DNA from: Galeopsis tetrahit | Taxonomy: Eukaryota; Streptophyta; Magnoliopsida; Lamiales; Lamiaceae | Length of the DNA stretch: 64,000 bases | Assembly (NCBI GenBank): GCA_963675135.1 | Contig: OY776122.1 | Coordinates: forward strand, 79,866,472-79,930,471 | Direction: 5' to 3' | Shown here: piece after piece, positions 26,096-36,002 of the stretch | How positions within the stretch are numbered: the first letter of the stretch is position 1 | Layout of the letters: the number at the start of each line of letters is the position of its first letter | Notes under the pieces: model-generated | Told to the model about the DNA's origin: nothing | The model's input: only the letters and a program-made list of their open reading frames with translations | Database searches by the model: none | Position numbers and translations under genes: made by a program

Positions 26096-27550
26096 TCAGC
26101 AAACATTTGGCCCGAATCCGACATATCCATTCGATCCATCAAATGATACTTGGATACCTTCCTGTTGAATATTTCCTATTATGGAAAGATCCGAAGGAGA
26201 CGGAGCAAACGCAAAGCAAAATGTTCCCCTCTCATCCACCGGAATTAGAAAATTCCTAGCCGGAAGGGTCAGGATCGGCCCGCCCGACAAGAAAAACGAA
26301 ACGGTCGGTACCCGAACCGTCACAAACCCGTTTAGATCATAACAAGTATCGAATATAGAAACCGCGGGTGCACGAGGTAAGTTGGCCGTTTCCGCCATGA
26401 ACGTATCCCGAAACGCCACGTATGCGGCCGTCGGAAGCCGCGTGACGGCCGTGCCCGTATCCATCACGACCCCACCGTTGCCCGATTCGGTTAGTCGGAA
26501 AACATCCTCGGATACGGGCACCCGTGTTCCACCAACTCCAAGACCCGATAACCCGATATAGTAAAAAGTCGGGGCCCGTGAATTTTGAAGCAACGGGACC
26601 CACGCGGCTCCCACGGGCAATACAGAGCGCCCAAATTCCAATGACCCGTATGAACCAGTGCCCCGACTCACTAAACAGTAACTAAAAGCCCCACCGGTTT
26701 GTCCGCCTAACTGGCCCACGAGAGACATGGACCCGCCGCCCAGGCCCAATAACCCGGCCGCCCCGACGAACATGCCCCGATTCATGTGCCCGCACCCGAT
26801 TGCCACGTTTTGGACTGTAGTGTGCCCGATTGTGAGGGTTTCTAAGGCTAGGGTCCCCTTTGTGAACGACCCGTCTCCGTACGAAACTTCGTACTTGCAC
26901 CGACCCGCGTGGCAACCCGAATTCTCGACCCGGCCGCAAACGGAGGAGCCACAGGAGACTCCGGAGAAGGAAGCGGAATCGGCCGGGTCGAATACCGGGT
27001 CGGATTGGTGGTAACATTGGCTACAAGGTTGGCATTGGACCCACACAATATCGCTACCCGAATCAATGACCATGTATTGGCTTCTGGGGGGGCTGCCGAC
27101 GCCAATTCGTACGAAGTATTCGCCGCTGCCCTGATCCATACCCGAAATTACATCCGACCCGAAACCGGAGACCTCGTAGGCGGCGGCGGAGGGGGAGAGG
27201 CGGCGAGTCAAGGCGGATACCCTTTTGATGTCTCTTTTGATGCGGGTTTGGAAACGGCGGTGATGATCGTTGTGCCATTTGAAGTCTAGTTTGTCTCTGT
27301 GGACCAAGTTGAGTTTGACGGACGAGTTAGTGTTGAATGGCGTCCGTGTCGACTCGGTTTGGATGGACTCGGTGGAAGGTGCTGCAGGGGGGCGGAGGTT
27401 GGTTTCGGCGAGGGATTGTTTGATGTCGAGGTGTTCGAAAAGGGGGAAGGGGATTGCATGACCGGCGGAGGTGGTGGTTACGGTGGCGGAGAAGACATGT
27501 TGCGGCGGCGTAAGGAGGAGGAGGAGGAGGAAAGGTATAAGAATAAGCAT
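26096..27550 (-). CDS. ASPG2: Pepsin-type (A1) aspartic protease, ASPG2-like
   Basis: Secreted or vacuolar aspartic endopeptidase of the plant atypical/nucellin-like A1B group. It is a single exon of 484 residues ending in TGA at 26096-26098. Residues 1-21 look like a signal peptide (MLILIPFLLLLLLTPPQHVF). A basic prosegment (about 75-120) follows, then the mature domain starting near GSGEYFVRIGVGSPP. The two catalytic motifs are DSGS (Asp163) and DTGT (Asp364). Cysteine-rich insert residues follow the first motif (VQCQPCSQCY, SCGSSVC, CHAGRCKYEVSYGDGS). The flap Tyr lies in this region. The C-terminus IIGNIQQEGIQVSFDG closes the fold. It resembles Arabidopsis ASPG2 closely along the mature part, from memory. 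The gene is markedly GC-rich compared with its AT-rich surroundings, which produces long spurious ORFs on both strands. Its precise substrate is unknown. Confidence 0.93.
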   Translation of the reverse strand: MLILIPFLLLLLLTPPQHVFSATVTTTSAGHAIPFPLFEHLDIKQSLAETNLRPPAAPSTESIQTESTRTPFNTNSSVKLNLVHRDKLDFKWHNDHHRRFQTRIKRDIKRVSALTRRLSPSAAAYEVSGFGSDVISGMDQGSGEYFVRIGVGSPPRSQYMVIDSGSDIVWVQCQPCSQCYHQSDPVFDPADSASFSGVSCGSSVCGRVENSGCHAGRCKYEVSYGDGSFTKGTLALETLTIGHTTVQNVAIGCGHMNRGMFVGAAGLLGLGGGSMSLVGQLGGQTGGAFSYCLVSRGTGSYGSLEFGRSVLPVGAAWVPLLQNSRAPTFYYIGLSGLGVGGTRVPVSEDVFRLTESGNGGVVMDTGTAVTRLPTAAYVAFRDTFMAETANLPRAPAVSIFDTCYDLNGFVTVRVPTVSFFLSGGPILTLPARNFLIPVDERGTFCFAFAPSPSDLSIIGNIQQEGIQVSFDGSNGYVGFGPNVC

Positions 27551-28072
27551 TGTGTTTGTTTTAATTAGATTGAAAGGTTTTAGAGGGAATGGGAATGGGG
27601 ATTGTGGAGGGATTTATGTGGTTTGGGTTTTGGGATGTGAAGTGAGAAAAGTGGAGGTGGGAGGTGGGGTTGAAGAGGCATACAAATAATTGAGTGATGG
27701 CCTTTTTCCTTCTGTCACCTTTTTTTTTTTCTTGGTGAATGGTCGTAAATTTGAAAAATTATAAATTAAATTTCAAGTGTACGTGATTAAATTGCAATAT
27801 TGGTATGCTTTTTTATTGGGTTGTGAAGACTTTAATCCTATACGATTTAAAAAATAAAATAAAATTTAGGATGATAATTTTTTTTGTAATTCTATTGATT
27901 TAATATGTTTGGAATCACATTACGTGCGATCTAAAGTCATTAGTATGGTTGTTACATGAAATTCTGGCGTGTGACCAGTTAGTGCAACAATTCTGCAACC
28001 TTACTAAACTATAGTAACTAAAATTACATTAGTTTAAAACTTGCAACTTCATTGAGAAAATTAATTTGAACT
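27551..28072 (-). promoter_or_regulatory. 5' flank of the aspartic protease gene
   Basis: Upstream DNA of the minus-strand gene. The first 130 bases are G-rich on the plus strand (C-rich in the gene's sense), a probable 5' UTR and core promoter. Beyond about 27700 the DNA is AT-rich. No specific factor site can be supported. Confidence 0.3.
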
Positions 28073-28217
28073 CCCCCTCCGTCAAAAGTTAATAAGTATG
28101 ATTCATTTGATAAAAATTGACGTATTAGTGTATAGAAAGAATAAATATTTTCATTTATAAAATTTAGACAGATAAAAATGAGATTAGACGTATTAAGTTT
28201 TTTGGATGGAGGGAGAG
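28073..28217. mobile_element. Short Stowaway-like MITE
   Basis: CCCCTCCGTCAAAAGTTAAT at the left and, reversed, CTCCCTCCATCCAAAAAACT at the right are inverted repeats typical of Stowaway termini. It is about 145 bp, non-coding, and has slightly uncertain ends. Confidence 0.6.
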
Positions 28218-29648
28218 TAGATGATTAACACATGTCGGTGTAGTGTAAATGGTCCATTAATTTTTTTCCACCCATCACATGTCATTTATTTGCATTATGA
28301 AATATAAAGTGAAACACTAAATATTCAACACATGATTTCATCGGGGGTAGGGTTGGGGAGAGTTTTTTTTTTTTTTTGATTGTTGGGTTGGGGAGAGTTA
28401 ATTATGTATACACACTCTGATATTAAAGTATTCGAACTAAAAAGATATAAATACATGTTCGGTTCTGCATTTACTTAATTATAATCAGTAAAAATTACAT
28501 AAAGCAATATGGTATATAAATTATCCAAAATAAAATACAGGATAATTAATATATAATCTTAATTTGAATTAATTGTGGTGTGAAATGAATGAGCATTTGA
28601 AGAATATATAGAAGAAGGTACTTGTCTCTTTTTAGCTGTCTGTTGGGCCGTTTTGAGCCCCCACATACTTGTCTTCTTCTTATTCCTGTTTCTTAAACCA
28701 TTAATTTTCACTTATTTCCCGCCCCAATTCTAAATTAATTCTAAACAATCAACAAGACGAAAATTGAATAAAGTAAAATAAAATTTGCACATGTGGAAGC
28801 ATCAAATGTTTTTGTACATAAAAGTATAGTCAAACCTTTTAAACAAACACCAAACAAATGATTTCCAGATAGCAAACAGACCGCGTGTTTGTCATAAGCT
28901 GTTGGGGAATTAATTAAACTTCATTTTTAATTAATTTAAAACCCACAGTACATTATATATGTAATTAATTTTATTTTTATTATATTTAATTGTGTAACAT
29001 AATATATTTTGGCTATCGTATAGTATTATATAATTTTAATAATTCTTTAATCGATCGAGTTCTACTAAGATTCACATATAAATTGATTCTGCAGTAATTA
29101 ATCAAACATCGACTTAATTAAAAGTAATTGAAAGTGTAATTGGATAGAGAGTCTAATAGAAATTCACCAAGAATTGATTAATTACACTATTTTATACATC
29201 AAATTATCTAATTTTGATCGAACAAATAAAGAACAAAACCATATGTGTAGAAAATTAATTTAATACCATACCATACGGTACGACACTTGAACATCTGCAT
29301 TCTCTATAAAATATTAGTAATTCAATTAAAGCTTTATTCATCTAATAAATTATATACAAAATTAAAATTTAACATAGAGCCCATATAGAAGAAATGAAAT
29401 CTGATAGATTATAATGCAATGAAGAGAAACAAGCTAGGGTTAAAACTTTGATATTTATTTTCTTAAAATGTCCCCTATTTTCATGACTATCTAGGGAATT
29501 TTATGAACAAGACCCAAAAAAATATCTTATTTTTGCAGGCACTGAACAATAAATAACAATACATATAATCCCTATTTGGTGCATCGAATATATACACTGG
29601 GTAGGAAGCAAAAAAATGTCACTTAGAGCAAGTAGATTATGCACGTAC

Positions 29649-29709
<61 letters not shown>

Positions 29710-29868
29710 TAAATGAAAAAAAAACAATTAATAAAACAAATTCATAGTGCAATAATGCAATCCCACTTCCTTCCACAGGCCATATTTTTGTGCCCACACC
29801 ACTTTGAAGCATGCATGAAAAACCAGTGATGATTGTTGATGCATGATTCCAAAGGACACATATAATTC
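28218..29868. other. AT-rich intergenic DNA with a long (TA)n microsatellite
   Basis: No gene was recognised. The only clear structure is the (TA)n tract near 29651-29703. Open frames across it are artefacts of the repeat. Confidence 0.55.
29651..29703. repeat. (TA)n microsatellite
   Basis: About 26 consecutive TA dinucleotides, the longest simple repeat in the window. Confidence 0.95.
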
Positions 29869-29873
29869 ACAAT

Positions 29874-30064
29874 TATTAGGATATCAAACCAGATTTGAAG
29901 GAAAGCATATGTATTCAAATATATGAACTCTCAGTAAAATGAACAGAGAGGTTTAGTCTGGTTTATATACTATTTACAAAACTGAAAATTAACTTACTAA
30001 CCAAATAACTAATTAGCAGTTAAGAAGTAACTACTAATCTAATATAAAACTAACTATCTTGAGA
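29874..30064 (-). repeat. 3' LTR of the Copia element
   Basis: A 191-bp direct repeat of 34548-34738 with two mismatches seen (A/G near 29986 and G/A near 30017). In the element's sense it starts TCTCAAGATAG, straight after the polypurine tract, and ends CCTAATA. Confidence 0.93.
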
Positions 30065-33000
30065 CCCCCCCTCAAATTGGGCATAGATGTTAACAAGGCC
30101 CAATTTGTCTTTGAAGAGATTGAAGGAGGAAGGTGGTAATGGCTTAGTCATTATGTCTGCCAAGTTATCCTGAGATGGAATGTGTATCAACTTGATGATG
30201 CCCTCTTGAATTTTCTCCCTTGTGAAGTGAATGTCTATGGCAATATGTTTTGATTTGTCATGGAAGCAAGGATTATGGGCCATGGCATGAGCTGATTTGC
30301 TATCTGTGTAGATAGCTGCTGGCTGATCATGGTTGACAAGAAGATCCCTTAGGATATACAAAATCCACTGAGCTTCACATGTTGTAGTGGCAAGGGCTCT
30401 GTATTCTGCTTCAGCTGATGATCTAGCCACTGTAGGCTGCTTCTTGGTTTTCCAGGAGATGAGAGAATCACCCAAGTAAATTGCAAAACCTGTGATGCTC
30501 TTTCTAGTAACTTGACATCTAGCCCAATCTGAATCAGAAAAGGCATGAAGTTTGAAATTGTTAGTAGAAGAATAGAAGATGCCTTGTCCTGGATTACCTT
30601 TAAGATATCGAAGCAAACGATGTACAGCAGCCATATGAGCAGTATTAGGGTTGCTCATAAACTGAGTAAGTACATGGACAGGATAAGCAATATCAGGCCT
30701 AGTTATTGTAAGATATAACAATTTACCAACAATGCTTCTATAAGAAGAGGGATCACTAAGAGGAGTAGCAAGTGTATCAATAAAAGACTGTTTTTGATCC
30801 ATTGGGGTTGAAAATGGTTTACTGTCTAAATAACCAAATTCATGTAAAATGTCTAATGTATACTTTCTTTGACACAAATGCAGTCCTTTAGGATTCCTGG
30901 CCACCTCAATACCCAAAATGTATTTCAAAATGCCAAGATCTTTAATGGTAAATTGTTTATGAAGAAAATCTTTAATGAAAGTGATTTCTTGTAGGGAATT
31001 TCCTGTGACAATAAGGTCATCAACATAGCATAAGATGACAGTAAATGAAGTAGTAGTTGATTTAGTAAACAAAAAATTATCAGCAATAGATTGTATGTAC
31101 CCAACAGACACAAGAGAATCAGACAGTTTTTGAAACCATTGCTTGGAAGCTTGTTTCAAGCCATATAAGCTTTTGTTCAGTTTGCAAACCTTGTTTTGAG
31201 TATGATACCTTGGAGGGGGTGACATGTAAACTTCTTCAACCAAGTCACCATGCAAGAAAGCATTATTAACATCAAGTTGGTGTAGGTGCCAATTTTTAGC
31301 AACAGCTATAGCAAGTAAAATCCTAACAGTAGTGATCTTAGCTACAGGAGAGAAAGTGTCAAAGTAATCAATACCTTCTTGCTGAGTGTAACCTTTTGCC
31401 ACTAACCTGGCCTTATATCTCTCAACAGATCCATCAGAGTTGTACTTCACTTTATATATCCATCTACAGCCAATAGTATGTTTAGAGGGAGGAAGAGGGA
31501 CAAGAGTCCAGGTATTGGCTTTTTCAAGGGCCTGAAGTTCTTTGTCCATGGCTTTTTGCCATTCAACATCTTTAATAGCTTGTTTATAAGATGTTGGTTC
31601 AATAATTTGGGAAATGTTGGCTGTATATGAGAGAAAGGATTTGGAAAGATTTCCAGTAAACAGGTAATCAGAAATAGGGTATTGTTTTCCTTTCCTAAAG
31701 GATTTATTTGCATTAGAAAGGGAATTAGGTAAGGTGGTTTGATAAACATCAAGGTAGGAAGGGGGGTGTCTATTCCTGTCAGATTTTCTTATTGGATGCT
31801 GAACTTGAGGGTCAAGAGTAACAGTGTCAGTATTATCAAAACTGTTATGATCCTGAGTGTTGTTTAATGGAAAGGAATTATTATTCTGAGAGTGATCAAA
31901 GGTGATAGGAATGTCACATGAATCAGAACATAGATCATCATTAGAAAGAGTAGGTGTAGAAGAAGAATAATGCCAAGTATTATTAGGCAAATCATGTACA
32001 GTTTCTTTTAAAGGAGAAACAGAAAAGGGGAATATATATTCAAAAAAATTAACATTTCTGGAAATGAAGATTTTACCAGTTTTTAAGTCTAGGAGCTTAT
32101 AGCCCTTAGTACCAAATGGATAACCCAAAAAGACACATTTAGTTGCTCTAGGTTGGAATTTATGTCTATGAGCAGTGAGGGTGTTAGCATAACAAAGACA
32201 ACCAAAGACTTTCATATAAGAATAATCTACCTCTTTATTATGCAAAAGCTGAAAAGGAGATTTATTTGAAAGTATAGGCAAAGGAGTTCTGTTTATTAGA
32301 TGAGCAGCAGTGAGAACACATTCATTCCAAAATTTTAGTGGTAAGCTAGATTGAAATAGAAGAGATCTAGCTACTTGTAGAAGGTGTTGATGTTTTCTCT
32401 CCACCAAACCATTTTGTTGAGGGGTTTCCACACAAGATGTTTGATGGATAATGCCCAAATTATGATAGAAATTATGCAGCAGAAATTCAGTGCCATTGTC
32501 ACTCCTTAGTGTCTTTATTTTAGCACTAAATTGAGTATGAATCATGTTGGAAAAGTTGAGTAAGGAGAACTGAACATCAGATTTGTGTTTCAACATATAT
32601 ATCCATGTGCATCTAGTGAAATCATCAACAATAGTCAAGAAGAATTTATGCCCTGAGTGAGAGATAGTAGAAAATGGCCCCCATACATCACAATGGATTA
32701 ACTGGAAAGCATAAGAAGAAACAGAAGTACTCATGGGAAAAGGCTTCCTTTTCTGTTTAGCCAAAGGACATATATTGCATACATGATTCTTGTTTCTAGG
32801 TTTTACATTCAACTTGTCTATATTAGACATGTATTTATTAGAGATATGTCCTAGTCTATAATGCCACAAATCAAAAGTACTAGAAAGAGAAGCAGAGTGT
32901 ACAGGGTAGGTTGCAATCTTGAGAATATAGAGCCCTCCTGTTTGTTCAGCAGAACCAATCACTTTTTTGGTGTTGATGTCCTGCAAAACACAGTGTGAGG

Positions 33001-34399
33001 AAAGGAAATTGACAGAACAACTAGAGTATCTAGTTAGATGAGATATAGAAAGCAAGTTATGAGTGAAATCAGGCACATATAGAACATTATATAGGGTCAA
33101 AGATTCAGTCAGACTGATGTTCCCTATATAAGTTGCAATGGAAATGGCATTGTTAGGTAGACTGATTTTGATATTAGACTTAGAGGGAGGTGAAGAAAAT
33201 AAGGAAAAATCAGAAGTCATGTGGTCTGTGGCACCTGTATCCAAAATCCAAGTGGATGTTTTTGAATTGATGCCTATAGTGTTAGAGCAAAGAGGAATAC
33301 ATGTGTCCTGAAGCTGAGCAGGTTGATGAGTGAAAGCTCCAGCTGCAGTATGAGGGGAAGGGGGAGCCTGTGGATACTGATGTGTTTTGCTATACCTCAA
33401 GAATTGATCAAACAATTCTTGATTGACTAGAGGGTTAGAAGTATCAAGGTCATCCTTTATGGGTGGAGGAAAGACCATATTGGCAGAAGGAGTACTCTCA
33501 TTATTTATTTTAGAACCTCTAGGACCCTTCCAACCAGGGGGAAAACCAATTATATGAAAACATCTATCCACAGTGTGATTGGTGCCACTGCAGTGACTAC
33601 ATAAGAGTGGCTTTTTCTTGTCTTTGAAAAATTTTGGGTTAGGATGCTTAGAAAACATAGCTATAGAGTCAAGAGTGACAGGATGAGGGTTGTTCAAAGT
33701 TCTCTGAGATTCTTCTTGTAAAAGGAGTGAAAAAACCTTAGACAATGGGGGAAAAGGAGATGTTAAAAGCAATTGGCTACGAAGGGCCGAGTAAGAATCA
33801 TCAAGTCCTATTAAGAACTTCATCACTGCATCCTGTTCTAGGATATTTGAAAGTTTCTTAGGCAAATCACATACACAAGATTTCAAAGCAATACAGGAGC
33901 AAGACAAGATAGGCCTGAAACTAAGGTATTCATCCCATAGACTCTTAAACTGATTGTAATATGTGACCAAAGATTGACTACCCTGGGTTATAGAACTAAG
34001 ATTTTTCTCAAGATGGTAAACCCTAGTGCCATCTGAACTGGTGTATCTAATTTTTAATTCATCCCATACCTGTTGAGCGGAGGCGAAATATTCCAGAGTG
34101 TGTTTGATTTCCGGGGAGATGGAATTGAGGATCCACATCAAGACCAGGTCGTTTGCGCGAACCCAGGCGGCGAAGATGGCTGGATCGTCTTCTTCAACAG
34201 GTTGGGGCAGCGAGCCATCGATGAGCGGCAATTTGTTCTTGACGCTCAAGCCGCGTTTAATTGCGTGACTCCAGGAAACGAAATTTGATCCAATTAAAGG
34301 ATCTAAGGCAATCGCGACCGCAGGATTGTCATTGTGGTGTAAAGCGAGAGGCGAAAGGGGGTTCTTGGCTGGATCGAGGGAAGGTGGGTCTGGTGCCAT
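30050..34399 (-). CDS. Copia Gag-Pol polyprotein (protease, integrase, reverse transcriptase, RNase H)
   Basis: Single ORF of 1449 residues encoding the proteins for retrotransposition through a cytoplasmic particle. In order: the gag domain (about 25-250, UBN2/Retrotran_gag_3-like); a CCHC knuckle at Cys267, Cys270, His275 and Cys280; protease with ILDTGATDHM (Asp387); and the integrase zinc-binding part (LWHYRLGH to CNICPLAKQK, about 511-550). The integrase core has Asp571, Asp634 in LRSDNGTEF and Glu667 in QQNGLVERKH. Reverse transcriptase (about 965-1210) has the active site YVDDL at 1125-1129. RNase H (about 1285-1420) includes FSDSDWA and TDSKSA. The D-to-E spacing in integrase is 32 residues, slightly shorter than the usual 35. 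There is no stop or frameshift. The last codons read through the polypurine tract and the stop lies inside the 3' LTR. It is a mobile-element protein, not a host function. Confidence 0.96.
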   Translation of the reverse strand: MAPDPPSLDPAKNPLSPLALHHNDNPAVAIALDPLIGSNFVSWSHAIKRGLSVKNKLPLIDGSLPQPVEEDDPAIFAAWVRANDLVLMWILNSISPEIKHTLEYFASAQQVWDELKIRYTSSDGTRVYHLEKNLSSITQGSQSLVTYYNQFKSLWDEYLSFRPILSCSCIALKSCVCDLPKKLSNILEQDAVMKFLIGLDDSYSALRSQLLLTSPFPPLSKVFSLLLQEESQRTLNNPHPVTLDSIAMFSKHPNPKFFKDKKKPLLCSHCSGTNHTVDRCFHIIGFPPGWKGPRGSKINNESTPSANMVFPPPIKDDLDTSNPLVNQELFDQFLRYSKTHQYPQAPPSPHTAAGAFTHQPAQLQDTCIPLCSNTIGINSKTSTWILDTGATDHMTSDFSLFSSPPSKSNIKISLPNNAISIATYIGNISLTESLTLYNVLYVPDFTHNLLSISHLTRYSSCSVNFLSSHCVLQDINTKKVIGSAEQTGGLYILKIATYPVHSASLSSTFDLWHYRLGHISNKYMSNIDKLNVKPRNKNHVCNICPLAKQKRKPFPMSTSVSSYAFQLIHCDVWGPFSTISHSGHKFFLTIVDDFTRCTWIYMLKHKSDVQFSLLNFSNMIHTQFSAKIKTLRSDNGTEFLLHNFYHNLGIIHQTSCVETPQQNGLVERKHQHLLQVARSLLFQSSLPLKFWNECVLTAAHLINRTPLPILSNKSPFQLLHNKEVDYSYMKVFGCLCYANTLTAHRHKFQPRATKCVFLGYPFGTKGYKLLDLKTGKIFISRNVNFFEYIFPFSVSPLKETVHDLPNNTWHYSSSTPTLSNDDLCSDSCDIPITFDHSQNNNSFPLNNTQDHNSFDNTDTVTLDPQVQHPIRKSDRNRHPPSYLDVYQTTLPNSLSNANKSFRKGKQYPISDYLFTGNLSKSFLSYTANISQIIEPTSYKQAIKDVEWQKAMDKELQALEKANTWTLVPLPPSKHTIGCRWIYKVKYNSDGSVERYKARLVAKGYTQQEGIDYFDTFSPVAKITTVRILLAIAVAKNWHLHQLDVNNAFLHGDLVEEVYMSPPPRYHTQNKVCKLNKSLYGLKQASKQWFQKLSDSLVSVGYIQSIADNFLFTKSTTTSFTVILCYVDDLIVTGNSLQEITFIKDFLHKQFTIKDLGILKYILGIEVARNPKGLHLCQRKYTLDILHEFGYLDSKPFSTPMDQKQSFIDTLATPLSDPSSYRSIVGKLLYLTITRPDIAYPVHVLTQFMSNPNTAHMAAVHRLLRYLKGNPGQGIFYSSTNNFKLHAFSDSDWARCQVTRKSITGFAIYLGDSLISWKTKKQPTVARSSAEAEYRALATTTCEAQWILYILRDLLVNHDQPAAIYTDSKSAHAMAHNPCFHDKSKHIAIDIHFTREKIQEGIIKLIHIPSQDNLADIMTKPLPPSSFNLFKDKLGLVNIYAQFEGGSQDS
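30065..30073 (-). other. Polypurine tract of the Copia element
   Basis: GAGGGGGGG in the element's sense directly abuts the 3' LTR. It is the expected primer site for plus-strand DNA synthesis. It is also translated as part of the polyprotein C-terminus. Confidence 0.85.
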
Positions 34400-34538
34400 T
34401 GGAAGAGTGTAAACAATGGCACAGAGAATCGAGAAACGAAATCAGAGAAAAGGGAATTTGGGGGAAAAAAAAAATTGATGCCGGAGAAGAAGCCCTAACT
34501 CCGGGAATGAACGGAAGCGGGGAAGATCGGCTGAAAAA

Positions 34539-34547
34539 CTGATACCA
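34539..34547 (-). other. Primer-binding site (initiator tRNA-Met) of the Copia element
   Basis: TGGTATCAG in the element's sense follows the 5' LTR without any gap. It matches the first nine bases of the site complementary to the initiator methionine tRNA 3' end, usual in Copia elements. The match is short because the next bases diverge. Confidence 0.8.
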
Positions 34548-34738
34548 TATTAGGATATCAAACCAGATTTGAAGGAAAGCATATGTATTCAAATATATGA
34601 ACTCTCAGTAAAATGAACAGAGAGGTTTAGTCTGGTTTATATACTATTTACAAAACTGAAGATTAACTTACTAACCAAATAACTAATTAACAGTTAAGAA
34701 GTAACTACTAATCTAATATAAAACTAACTATCTTGAGA
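34548..34738 (-). repeat. 5' LTR of the Copia element
   Basis: A 191-bp copy, nearly identical to 29874-30064. It should carry the element's promoter. It is followed in the sense direction by the primer-binding site and a leader of about 140 nt before the polyprotein ATG. Confidence 0.93.
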
Positions 34739-34743
34739 ACAAT

Positions 34744-35670
34744 GCTCTCACCCTTACCTGCCACAATTGTCGAATGAGAGGAATTCTTGAGTTTTCCTAC
34801 CTAGTTTTTTTGGAAGCTTTATTACTTTAACATTATGATGATGTGCGGGTCTATGGTTGTGCTCTTTAATGTCTCATTTTAAATTCATCATTTACGATTT
34901 TACACGAAGTTTAATGTAATTTTTTTTTATTAATATTAAAAGAAATAAAGTAGGGGTATGAATGTCTTATGAGTAATATAAAGTAGAATAATAAAATATT
35001 GTAAAAAATAAAGTAGAGTAATATTATTTTAAGATGTTTAAAGGATGACGTTTTATTTTATTATCAAATTAAAAAAATGATAAATCTAATTAATTAATGA
35101 CATTCATTTTTTTTAATTTTTTTTGGGATGGTGAATCTAAAATGAGACTTGCGAGGGACTAATATTTAACTAGTAATCACCTACCGCGCGAATGAGTCAT
35201 CCCACACAACACAATTAACTCAAGCTTTTATGAAAATGATCAGAATACCTTTTGAATGAAGATTAATTAAAACTTGTACGAACTTGATTTACAAATTTAA
35301 TATCCGTAAACTCTATTAATTAATTATCCAACAAACACTAAAAAAATCATAAGCGCAAGTTTTTTTTTTTTTTTTGACCTATTTCATTACGGTGTCAAAA
35401 AATATGATAATTAAAATTCACACAGATTTTACTCTCAAACTCATATGAGAAAATATTTGATTGCAAGTGCATGTACAGTATATGTAATCAAATACGAAAC
35501 GAATAGAGCTCAAAATAATCAAAATAACATAATAGTCATAGAGCTCAAAATAATTAAAATAGCATATATAGTAGTCGTGAGAACGTTAGAATTTGTGTGA
35601 GTGATTAACAGTTAACTGTAATTTCAAACAAACACGTCATCAACCTGAAATTTAGTCAAATGCAAGTGTT
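34744..35670. other. AT-rich intergenic DNA
   Basis: No ORF or repeat end can be supported. The sequence is AT-rich with homopolymer runs. Confidence 0.5.
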
Positions 35671-35734
35671 TCGTAGTCAAAAGAATTCTGTCTTATTTAA
35701 AAATATGAAGTTGTAGAGAAGTGAAAAATTAATT

Positions 35735-35775
<41 letters not shown>

Positions 35776-36002
35776 TCATAATACTTTTCTTCTCTCGCCA
35801 TCTCTACCTTTTAAGAAGGAGACTTATCGAGTAGACAATTTTTAAATGAGTGGAGCTGCTTCGAACTCAGGACGTTTGGAAGCCCATCGAGTGGATGTTT
35901 GGGCGTAAGCCTTAAGGCTCTGATACCATTAAAGAACTATGTCTTATTAAAAATCTTGAACTTTTATTATTATTTTTTGTATATTAATTTATAATATGAT
36001 CT
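35671..36002 (-). mobile_element. TRIM-like miniature LTR retroelement
   Basis: GGCTCTGATACCA (35916-35928), reversed TGGTATCAGAGCC, is a 13-base primer-binding site for initiator tRNA-Met. Directly beyond it (35929-36002) is a segment AAGAACTATGTCTTATTAAA. It is repeated in diverged form at about 35678 (AAGAATTCTGTCTTATTTAA), both continuing into TATTAATT.ATAATA. The internal part is only about 140 bp and begins, next to the left repeat, with a pyrimidine-rich tract (a polypurine tract on the minus strand). This layout fits a terminal-repeat retrotransposon in miniature. A (TA)n tract has expanded inside the left repeat. Outer ends and target duplication are not fixed. Confidence 0.55.
35737..35771. 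repeat. (TA)n microsatellite
   Basis: Uninterrupted TA repeat of about 17 units inside the left terminal repeat of the TRIM-like element. Confidence 0.9.

Larger units (their letters stand above)
29874..34738 (-). mobile_element. Complete Ty1/copia LTR retrotransposon
   Basis: A 4865-bp element on the minus strand, flanked by the 5-bp target duplication ACAAT (29869-29873 and 34739-34743). It has two 191-bp LTRs that differ at only two positions by eye, a primer-binding site directly against the 5' LTR, a polypurine tract directly before the 3' LTR, and one uninterrupted 1449-codon ORF. LTR ends in the element's sense are TC...TA rather than the usual TG...CA. Everything needed for mobility appears present, so it is probably recent and possibly competent. 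Confidence 0.95.

Noticed and set aside
26337..27568. Several long open frames overlapping the aspartic protease on both strands
   Set aside because: They are out-of-frame shadows created by the high GC content. Only the 484-codon minus frame has family motifs.
29501..29812. 103-codon minus-strand ORF with an (IY)n stretch
   Set aside because: The open frame is caused by the (TA)n microsatellite.
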